A stretch of DNA of 16,514 nucleotides. Source: Isohypsibius dastychi. Lineage: Eukaryota; Tardigrada; Eutardigrada; Parachela; Isohypsibiidae. The notes under the pieces are model-generated. The model was given only the letters and a program-made list of their open reading frames with translations. It searched no databases and had not been told where the DNA came from. Below are positions 1-16,514 of this stretch, in pieces; positions within the stretch are counted from its first letter, which is position 1, and the number at the start of each line of letters is the position of its first letter. Made by a program: the position numbers and the translations under genes. The stretch covers positions 1 to 16,514 of the forward strand of contig JAQIWT010000667.1 in assembly GCA_034696485.1 (NCBI GenBank). The letters are read 5' to 3'.

Positions 1-3000
1 GGTCGTTTTTTAAACGATTCTACCTTGCTGGCGGCGGCATATTTAAATCTCGGTACTTCACGAGGGCTACTCGGAAACTGGGAACTGGCTTTATCTTACT
101 GCAAGCACTGTCTTGTTCATTTGGATGCAACTAAAGTCGGATATGTTTACGTAAGTAAATCCAGTCTTTGGCCTTGCTTCCCACGCGGATTTACAGCAAA
201 TCAACATTTTAACTTTTTTTTGCATTGTAGATGAGTGTTGCATTCGCATACCTGGAATTAAACCGGTTTGGCACAGCGATCGGATTCTTGAAGGATACTT
301 TCGATTTATGCACAAAGCAAAAGAATTACGGATTAATCGTCCAATGTTTCATGGCCTGCAGTGGAATGTTTTTCGCGCTGAAATCTTATCCCGAAGCCAA
401 AGAGTTCGCCATGAGAGCGGTGGAGGTGGCTGAATCAGTGTTCAGCACAGGTCCAGGAAACGCCCGTTTCCGCCGAACAAAAGTTCACTTAATTCCAGTG
501 AAAGTAAGCTGAGATGTCGATTTTAAACTTGTGGTCAAACTTGACACGGCACGAGCCATGTTAGTTTGAACACGACTCTTTATATTTAACCAGACATTGG
601 CGATCAATTATTTGTGTTTCTTTGTCTCTTTCAGATAAAACTACGGCAGCTGGAAGATGCGCTTGAGTTATGCGAAGTGAGTAAAAGTCCAAACAGTCCG
701 TAAAGATATTCGGTAGCGGCTAATAAATAGCTGAGCAGACGCGTTTCCATAATTTCCAGCGACATCTGTGGAAAATACCGGCAGAATTTTATTTTCGGAA
801 AAAGCAGCGTGGATTTAATTAGCAAAGTTAGCAACTGCACGATCGTGTTGAAATTCAACTAAACTAGAAAAAGGAACAAATAATTTCCATCAAATTTCTC
901 AAAGTTTCAATCTCCAAGCGATGGGTTTGAAGCTTTCAATAGTTATGTGTTTCGTTGTAGCAACATTTGGAGTGATTTGTTTGCCGGCGTGTCGGAAGCA
1001 TGTCGCTGAACAAATATCTGTTTTTGCTTGACAAGATAGATCTGATGAGACTCGTTCAAAACAAATAATGAAATTCCGGTATTGTTTTCAAAGATATATT
1101 TCGTTTCTTCTGTTAAACTTTACGTAATATAAGAAGTTAGCAGATCAATGTTCTTCACAATATAATGAAATTGTCAGTGGGTTCCCATGCTTGGAGTTTT
1201 TGATCAAGTACGTTGGTTCGCGATATCTGATATCATCGATTTAATTACAAGTAGCTCTATTCTGCTGTAATGATACGTTATTCAGAGTTTGGTTAATAGC
1301 AGTGTCATTTAAACGAAACCTTAGCCTTCCCGCAAAGCTCTAAATTGGACCGAAGCGAAATCCCAGGCGTAAATTGGAGTGTCAGATTTCATTCTTTTGA
1401 AGCAGAAAAGCTTGAATGTTTTCGCTTGGCTCTTGTCAGGGGTAAACTGTTTTTGTCTTACTTTCCGGTGAAGGTGCGTTTTGGCTATCCGAAAATCTTT
1501 AATCTTTCCAAATTAAAACCATGTTTTCAAGTTGTAATATCATCACGAACGCCGTGGAATCCCGCGTGGTAGGCGCCATCGTTCACTGCCTGACACTTTG
1601 ATGATAGGCCACCAAATAGCTTTATGTATTTTATATGGCACTTTACATAGTCAATTCAATTTGGTAACCTCACAGGAGTTCCAAATAAGCGGTTTTAAAA
1701 GTATCACCAAACCAGTTTATCTTGATTTCCAGGTTATGGCGAGCATTTCGAACTCTTTAGTTCTTTTAAATTACACATACACTCGTCATCTTGTACTAAA
1801 CAAAGTGCTTAATATTAGTGCTAGAATATAATGTTTGAATATCTGGTCGAGATTGTTTGTGTGTGGCTAAGTGGCCATCTGCGATATCGCTGTAATCATT
1901 CCAAATCATATCGTATTAGAATCTGACCAGTTTCGATTTTCGTTACGGACAAAAATTAGATCTATAACATGATTATCCTCTTTAAACTATAACTCTCATA
2001 TACTTCTATGCTGATCTCAGAATTTTTCCCGCTTTCGGTGCAACTGGAGTTCAAAAACGGCAAATTCTTGTGATAGTTGGTATGTAGGGCAACTATGCAA
2101 TACCGTATCTCAATTAATTTGTTCCCACTGTAATAACGTGAATGCGCGCATTCTTATTTGACAAGTTGAGCACTCAAAGAAATTTCTTGATTTAACCACG
2201 GTTTGACAACAAAGTTCATCATTCAGAAATGAAGACAAATATGTTAGAAATACAATTCGGATTGTAACTGGTTTGGTTTTCCAGGACGCGGTTCGGGACT
2301 CTTTGGAATACCATGACAGATATGTTCAAGCAAAATGCATGCTGTTTTTTGCTGACCTTCACCGGATAAAAGCTGACTATGAGGTACGAATATTTCATTT
2401 TGACAAAATCATCAAACGTAAAAATGATTTTTTATTGCAGGTTGCTTATCAGAGTTACCAAGCCAGCGCGGACGCGGGATATCCGTACATTCGGCTAAAA
2501 GCGTTATTGGGACTCAACAAAACTGTGATAAACCAAACCGATAGCATCAGCCTTCGTCGGAGCAAGGTAAGATTTATTATTTACTAAAATGCTATTTGAC
2601 TGATGGTCAGTTTAAAATACGGGTCACTACGGATCATTCATTGAAATCAAAACTGACATGCTTACCAGATGCACATAATTTAACGTGATCAACGCGACGA
2701 CTCGATTGAACCCTACGGTGTTATGAAGGTTTTATCTTTCATAATCTTTGCACTTGTATTTATTTCATGAGCATCTTGTCAATTTCTGTTAGCGATGGAA
2801 AGAAATATGAGATTTAACATTGTGAAAGATTTAAAAGTTTGGCATCGACCGGAATGATTAGGCGATGCTTCGTTTTATAAATACTATTATCACGACAGCT
2901 TTTGGAGAACCTTCTTTCAATAATAAAAATGTAGCTTGTAAATCAGAAAAAACAAAAATTTATGAAGGACGTTATGATTTCTGTAGGCTGTGGACTTCTG

Positions 3001-3472
3001 CACCGAGGCACTGGAACTCGCCACTCTACTCGGCAGCAAGGTATGGCAGAAGTGCTCGGAAATAAGTGAAATAACAAACATTGGATTATTGTTTTTCCAG
3101 CTTGAGATGTTGCGCATTCATCGCAGACTTGCTCGTCTCTACACGTCGGTCGAAGAGGATCCCGACAAAAGCGCTTATCATCTGCGTCAAGCAGATGATT
3201 TACTGGGTGAACTGAATCTTGTATGTCATCTGTGTGGGAACTATTATGGATTAAGAAAAGGTCAGCTGAAGGCCTTGATGTGCGGACACATATACCATTC
3301 CAGGTTTGTTGCCAGTAACAGTGTTCCCAACTGTTGAATAAACATCTGAATACTTTTTTTACAATTTAGATGCTTACTGGATTCTGGAACCACGTCTTCG
3401 GGCAAACGGTACTGCGTTGTATGCAGAAGTTCTGCCGATGACCTTTGCGAGACTTTCTTGTTTTCCGGATGA
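1..3472 (+). CDS. Rapsyn-like acetylcholine receptor clustering protein (5' truncated by window)
   Basis: Partial spliced gene with exons 1-150, 231-503, 635-676, 2285-2383, 2441-2566, 2987-3040, 3101-3303 and 3370-3472 (TGA stop 3470-3472). All junctions are GT/AG. Introns are phase 0 except the last, which is phase 2 and splits an Arg codon in the RING. The joined product is about 349 residues. It lines up with vertebrate rapsyn from about residue 75 to the end: SYCKHCL, FFADLHR and LKALLGL match SYCKTCL, CFADIHR and VQALLGV. The rest is helical tetratricopeptide-type repeat followed by a RING-H2. Rapsyn is a peripheral membrane scaffold that clusters nicotinic receptors at the postsynaptic membrane; nematodes have one ortholog (rpy-1 in C. 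elegans). The N-terminal myristoylation site and first repeats are outside the window. Family assignment is strong; exon ends are read by eye. Confidence 0.88.
677..2284 (+). other. 1.6-kb intron of the rapsyn-like gene
   Basis: It begins with GTGAGT after ...LCE and ends with TTTTCCAG before DAVRDSL. The flanking exons are contiguous when aligned with vertebrate rapsyn, so no coding exon appears to be missing. Short open frames near 1345-1572 and 1598-1831 have no recognisable protein features. I see no RNA gene or repeat in it. Confidence 0.7.
2567..2986 (+). other. 420-nt intron of the rapsyn-like gene
   Basis: It has a GTAAGA donor and a TTTCTGTAG acceptor, both phase 0. It is AT-rich and I see nothing else in it. 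Confidence 0.7.
3224..3424 (+). other. RING-H2 zinc-binding domain of the rapsyn-like protein
   Basis: The last two exons encode eight zinc ligands in the order C-x2-C-x15-C-x-H-x2-H-x2-C-x13-C-x2-C (CHLCG...MCGHIYHSRC...CVVC). This is the C3H2C3 pattern of the rapsyn RING-H2. Intron 3304-3369 interrupts it just before the sixth ligand. In vertebrates this domain contacts receptor and has been linked to E3 ligase activity. All eight ligands are present, so the domain looks functional. The tail after it (about 15 residues) is unlike the vertebrate one. Confidence 0.85.
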
Positions 3473-3683
3473 ATCTCCTCCAAGACTGCCAAATTGTTGC
3501 ATGTGCCATTAATTCTCACTCAATCCGGTTCAAAACTATCACTGCATTTAAAATCAAGTATTACAGAAGAATTTAATGTACAGAATTTTTAGTTTGCGAG
3601 GTGTGTGTCACTTGCGGATTTTACTATTTTGAACGCACAGAAAATTCTGTAGCGTAGCGAGTTTCAAGATAAAGTGACAACCA

Positions 3684-3689
3684 AATAAA
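3684..3689 (+). terminator. Candidate polyadenylation signal AATAAA for the rapsyn-like gene
   Basis: This canonical AATAAA lies about 210 nt after the stop codon. Two overlapping copies also occur at 3889-3899. The nearer one would give a short 3' UTR, which suits a compact genome. There is no transcript evidence. Confidence 0.4.
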
Positions 3690-6266
3690 GTTACTGAATA
3701 CGGAAAAATTATTCAGGTTCTGGACAAGACGCGGCAACATCTGGGAACAAACCAGTTGAAACGATCTGTAAAGACCACAGATGGCGCACCTGACATGGTT
3801 TTTCGCAGTATTATTTTGTCAACAACATCATGATCTCGAAGAGCAGGACACTCAATTTCAACGAGAACTTATTCCTATTTAGATCTAAAATAAAATAAAT
3901 ATTCGTGAGAAGTATAAAACGTTTGCCGATTGTAGTCTTGACGTGCTTCGAGTTCGAGTGTCAACAGGAAACTTTCACTTGATCGATGCCGGCGTCAGCA
4001 CGCACATCAGGCCCATTTCCTCCCACTGGTTTAATTATTCCCCCATTACCGAACACTGAGTTCTTCCCAACAGATTTTGCCGCCTGATCATCAGGTCGAT
4101 TTGGATTTAATGGGCCGGATTTCTATCAAAGCGATTGCTTAGAAATGGTCGTGAAGGAAATTAAAGTGGATCTCGAAAACACGAAAATGGACGATGTAGT
4201 TCAGCACTTTACTTTGTGTGGCGACACAATAGTTGAAATGACAGCTGAATGAACACGTCCGTTATGTTAAAAGTCGAAAAACCATTAATATTCATCAGCC
4301 CAGGCGAGTCCTTGGTTTCGCCGGCACTCCGAACGAGGCATTCCAAGGGAGTCAACCAAGAAAGATGTTTTGGCCTTCGGGTCTCAGTGCTGCCTTGTCA
4401 GTCGAATCGGCGCAAGCTCTTGGATTTTTTCAGACGTGAATGAAATATGACGGAGAGATTTAAAGAATGATTTATCTGTTCTTACAAGCAATTTAGGAAT
4501 CAGATTTATTTTAGCGCTCGACCAAATGAAGGGATTACGCCGGAGCCTTTCTTCTCTCTTCCCTTTGCGCAGAATACAAGCAAGGTCTTAGTCCGCCATC
4601 CTTCCGGTCGCACAACATAATATCAGTTCCCTATCCATTTTCCCCTGTAATTATTTTCAGAGCACCCATCGTTAAATAGCTCGAAGAAATTTCTGACATG
4701 TGTTCACCAGCTGCTCTAAAGCAATTAAACAACGTTCATTTTTTTGCCATGCCGTCATGATGCCAGGGAGAGCAATGTGGGGTTTTCACACGGATAATTT
4801 ATTTACAGTTTAACCGGGCCTGGCGGCTTGAATAGTTTACCGCTCTTTATTTGGGCGACTAAATTTTACGGTTCCGTAAACTGAGGCTGGCGGTTTTCGA
4901 ATTGGCGTCAGCGCTTGTTTTTTTGTGGACGCAAAAAAGGATGTGAGGCAATAATTACAAGGCATCGAAACGCTCCTGATGAAAGATGGGTGGCAGATGG
5001 GTTTTCTTTGCTGCGCCCACCGAACGACCGGATGAATGCTAATTTTGAGAGACTTAAAAGGCCATGATGGAAGCAGGAAGACTGAATTCCTATCTTTACT
5101 TGTAAGAAGTTGCGTGATCACGTGGCTATACATTTGCCGATAAATGCACTTCCGGCAACATGTGCGACTTTGACAAGGAGTGGAGTTACGCTGCGTGCCG
5201 GCGAGATTTCTCGCAACATTTGCCGTCAATTGCATGCAAACTTGACGTTGCGTTGTAAAGATTATAAATTTACTGCCTGCGAGCGCGGAAAAAATAAAGT
5301 ACGGGAAATACCGGTCAATGTTTCGTATTTGCTTCCATTCCAGGAGTTTGATACCCCCGAATTCCCTGTACTGATCTGCTAATGACCACCTCCTCCGTCG
5401 GTTTCTTTGGACTGTCTGTTTGGTTGCGCGTGCTGTCAATTAATTCTCTAATTTCTCCTTGACTGACTGCCGCCAAAGTTCATTATTCATCGCCACGAAT
5501 CCGACGGAAATGTATTTCCTATCCCAGTGAAGTGAAGCAGCCAACTCTCGAAAGAAAGCTGCACGTTTGGACGCTCGATTCCCTGTACCGTTCAAGTCGC
5601 ATTCATTTGTTGTCATTTAGCGGGACTTTCAAGTTTCATTCAGCAGAAGAGCTGACGTTTTGTTTTCCATTTTGATAACCTACACTACTTCGAGGGATTC
5701 AATCATTCTTCATCACGCCATTTCTTCCTGAAATTACATCAATTTTCCCTGTGATTATCTGAATTGGATACCTTGTTTCCTGTGGAATCCCGACGCCGAC
5801 GGTGATTGCAAATTTCCGCCCTTGTTGAAACCTCTGCTTTTGATTCCCACGAATCGTGAAAACAGATTCTAACCACCAACACCAGGTACGTTTTTATTTC
5901 TGGCCTTCCTTTGCACGAACCGCCATCTCGTTCAATTTTCAAGCGTAAGAACTGCAAGCATATGTGAACTTTGACATGCATATCAGTCATTTTTGGTTGA
6001 ATTTTTCATGGTAGGTCGTTAACGGGAGAAGAGACGTCATTACAGCTAGCCCGTGCCAGTTCGCTGCATGGATTTCCAGGCCGTCACATTGCTCTCGAGA
6101 GTGGGGAAGTTGGCTCATTTTATTGTGACATCCTTCATTATCTGATCGCATGATCGCGTGCATTCCTTGAACTTCACCACAGAGTGAGAAAAGGTGCGTA
6201 CCTCTCTACTAGTCATGATACATTGGATTGCCACCTATTGTTTCATCACTGCCCCTCACGTGCAAC
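3690..6266 (+). promoter_or_regulatory. Intergenic region and presumed promoter/5' leader of the PDE3-like gene
   Basis: These 2.6 kb separate the two genes. The interrupted frame at 3986-4443 is described separately. From about 4450 to 5880 I find no convincing gene. A long minus-strand open frame (4837-5439) has only an internal ATG and no recognisable domain. A strong donor-like site CCAG|GTACGT at 5885/5886 and acceptor-like sites at 6182 (ACCACAG) and 6212 (CTACTAG) suggest that the leader is spliced. The core promoter cannot be placed from sequence. Confidence 0.35.
3986..4443 (+). pseudogene. Interrupted reading frame of unknown family
   Basis: An ATG at 3986 opens a frame of 88 codons ending at TGA 4250-4252, broken once by an in-frame TGA at 4085-4087. 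The N-terminal part is Pro-rich (SGPFPPTGLIIPPLPN). The part after the TGA reads like ordinary acidic protein (DLENTKMDDVVQHF). The final TGA overlaps an ATG at 4249 that opens another 64-codon frame in the -1 register. Possible explanations are a decayed gene, exons of an unmodelled small gene (an acceptor-like CATCAG ends at 4093), or chance. The start context is weak and an in-frame stop lies just upstream at 3980. I do not recognise the family. Confidence 0.25.

Positions 6267-6291
<25 letters not shown>
6214..6291 (+). promoter_or_regulatory. Upstream ATG frame overlapping the PDE3-like start codon
   Basis: The ATG at 6214 opens 25 codons ending at TGA 6289-6291, in a different frame from the main ATG at 6267 and overlapping it. 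If the mature leader includes 6214, ribosomes starting there would bypass the main start. It may be inert if the leader is spliced past it or transcription starts downstream. Confidence 0.35.
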
Positions 6292-15144
<8,853 letters not shown>

Positions 15145-15861
15145 TTTCAGAAGGGCTGTTTGAGTATGCTTGGATTGGGGCTTGGTTCATGGGAGGACGG
15201 AGTGTTTTCATTGCTGTGATCATAATTTATCGGCCCACTATTCGTTGTGGCTCGCCATCGAAAGTGATTATGAAGCCATTATGGCCAACCAGCAACGGCG
15301 AGATGGTGCCACTTCAAAGATATACAAGTTATTTGCTCAAGAGAGTTTTGTTGCTTCTGTGTATTTCCTGTTTGATCTCAGATACTGGATAGGAATACGA
15401 GAACTGTTGCGCCTGCGCACACTTGGAGAAAGACCGTGTGCCAGTCAGGTGCTTGCTGTGTTTCTGTAGTTTGCTTTGTTGTATCGTTTGTGGGTGCTTC
15501 AAAGTATCCATTTTCGTCTATTCGATTGTTTCTTTCCTGCGACCTTTAATCTGGTCCATTTTCTGTTGAAAGGATATTTTTTGATCTGTTTGTCCGGTAG
15601 CTCCCGTTGAGTTGTAAAGGAGTGGTATCTGGTTTGACTTGGTACGGCGAACATTAAATTCTGAGGATTTCTTCAACCGTGGTAATGCTGGTCTCAGCTG
15701 GTTCTTTCTACTCATGCCCATGTGTGAATGTATTCACATTTACGGAAAGGTCACTTTGATGCAGTCGGAACTGGGAATACCGTACCCGTATCTCTCGTGG
15801 TCGTGGTGGAAAATACCGAGTTGTAGTGCACAAATATAATCACAAAAGCGAACATGAGCTA
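15145..15861 (+). other. 3' flank of the PDE3-like gene, no gene recognised
   Basis: This is presumed 3' UTR and flank. An open frame at 15170-15469 lacks an ATG near its start and any known motif; another at 15189-15392 overlaps it in a different frame. An ATTAAA at 15653-15658 is the only near-canonical polyadenylation signal I see, about 510 nt after the stop. Confidence 0.35.
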
Positions 15862-15867
15862 CTTCTT

Positions 15868-15894
15868 GGGTAGGTATGCAACTTCTACTTCTAC
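15868..15894 (+). repeat. Left terminal inverted repeat
   Basis: 27 bp starting GGGTAGGTATGCAAC. It differs from the reverse complement of the right copy at two positions (4 and 16). Confidence 0.65.
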
Positions 15895-16139
15895 GATTTG
15901 GCCCTACTGCTACTCTCAAACACTACTCAATGAAATCTCAGTAATCCAGGTGATATCACGCGAAAAACAAATTGAAGACTGAATTCAAAGTGTTTTGGGT
16001 CACGAATCTTCGTCGAAATATTTCGAGAACTCATATTGTTTTACATTTTTCAAATTTAGAGGGAACGCCTCCTCAGATAATGTCATTAAAAAACACCGGA
16101 AATCGTAGTATTGGTTGTTCAGATGTTTTCTTGGCGCAT

Positions 16140-16157
16140 CTTGATTTCGAAATCAAG
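16140..16157. repeat. 18-bp perfect palindrome (CTTGATTTCGAAATCAAG)
   Basis: It is fully self-complementary with no spacer and lies inside the MITE-like element. It could form a small hairpin or be a dyad binding site. No role can be assigned. Confidence 0.6.
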
Positions 16158-16216
16158 GTTCACGATTTTTGGAAAAACCATGAAAATTAGACAAAGTTTT
16201 CAGTTTTTGACAAGGA

Positions 16217-16243
16217 GTAGAAGTAGACGTTGCATACCTTCCC
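16217..16243 (-). repeat. Right terminal inverted repeat
   Basis: The reverse complement starts GGGAAGGTATGCAAC and continues into TCTACTTCTAC, pairing with the left repeat. Confidence 0.65.
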
Positions 16244-16319
16244 CTTCTTCTTATCATAGTTGTTAGTTACCAGTTACCACAAACTAGCGTTACCGTAAGA
16301 GTGACCGCGAGATACCACT

Positions 16320-16514
16320 TTACGGTTTGCGATGTAAACAAAGCGATTTCGCATTTTCAAGTTCAACGAGGCTGAACAAGTCAGCTGAGGAAATGAGATC
16401 GTCGAATGTATCTGCAAACATCATGAATCCTGACTCACCAGAACGATTCCACCATTTGTTTGGTATCATGCGGTCATTTCCTAATATGGACTGGTCTTTC
16501 TGGAACAATGGGCA
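16320..16514 (-). CDS. Possible partial exon of a convergent gene of unknown family
   Basis: The minus strand is open from the window edge to a TAA at 16320-16322, encoding about 64 residues with an ordinary soluble, acidic composition (...GFMMFADTFDDLISSADLF...). A TTCCAG near the window edge could be its acceptor. A strong donor-like G|GTGAGT (minus strand; intron would start at 16438) lies within the frame, after ...KWWNRSG, so the exon might end there instead. I do not recognise the family, and the length alone is not significant. Confidence 0.25.
   Translation of the reverse strand, partial: CPLFQKDQSILGNDRMIPNKWWNRSGESGFMMFADTFDDLISSADLFSLVELENAKSLCLHRKP

Larger units (their letters stand above)
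15862..16249. mobile_element. MITE-like element with terminal inverted repeats
   Basis: Inverted repeats at 15868-15894 and 16217-16243 match at 25 of 27 positions when one is reverse-complemented; the shared core is GGTATGCAAC followed by TCTACTTCTAC after one mismatch. A direct repeat CTTCTT directly abuts both ends (15862-15867 and 16244-16249), as expected for a target-site duplication. The interior of about 322 bp is AT-rich with no transposase. This is the architecture of a miniature inverted-repeat element. A 6-bp duplication does not point to one superfamily, and CTTCTT is low in complexity, so the duplication could be coincidental. Confidence 0.6.

Noticed and set aside
4837-5439. 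200-codon open frame on the minus strand
   Set aside because: It opens at a non-ATG codon, has its first ATG about 70 codons in, is rich in Arg, Cys, Ser and Pro with no domain, and overlaps other open frames on the plus strand. This is most likely chance openness in a GC-richer stretch.
15170-15469. 99-codon open frame after the PDE3-like stop
   Set aside because: It starts at a non-ATG codon, overlaps another open frame (15189-15392) and shows no known motif. It is better treated as 3' UTR.

Overview
This is a eukaryotic, spliced genomic window. Coding blocks are separated by GT...AG introns, most of them only 57-131 nt. Compact introns, moderate GC and animal-specific families point to an invertebrate, most likely a nematode. 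That placement is inference; no species marker is visible.

Two genes lie head to tail on the + strand. Positions 1-3472 hold the 3' part of a rapsyn-like gene: tetratricopeptide-type helices, then a C-terminal C3H2C3 RING-H2. Its 5' end is outside the window. Eight exons (about 349 residues) can be traced. Positions 3473-6266 form the intergenic and 5' leader region, with one unexplained interrupted reading frame at 3986-4443.

Positions 6267-15144 hold a complete class 3 cyclic nucleotide phosphodiesterase (PDE3-like) gene. A large first exon encodes six predicted membrane segments. A 4.7-kb intron follows, then the regulatory and catalytic exons. The catalytic domain has the HNxxH, HDYDHPG and LADINGP metal-binding motifs and the PDE3-type insert. 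The modelled long form is about 1053 residues, close to mammalian PDE3A/B.

The most interesting feature is inside the 4.7-kb intron. At least four short ATG-led segments (7609, 8411, 9414, 11441) each end in a phase-0 consensus splice donor and could join the shared exon at 11921. If used, they would replace the membrane anchor with short soluble N-termini, giving one gene with a bank of alternative promoters.

Positions 15145-16514 are 3' flank. They carry a short non-autonomous transposon-like element (27-bp terminal inverted repeats, 6-bp flanking direct repeat). At the window end is an open stretch on the minus strand that may be the edge of a convergent gene.

The two genes suggest neuromuscular and signalling functions (acetylcholine receptor clustering; cAMP/cGMP hydrolysis), but nothing in the sequence shows that they are co-regulated.
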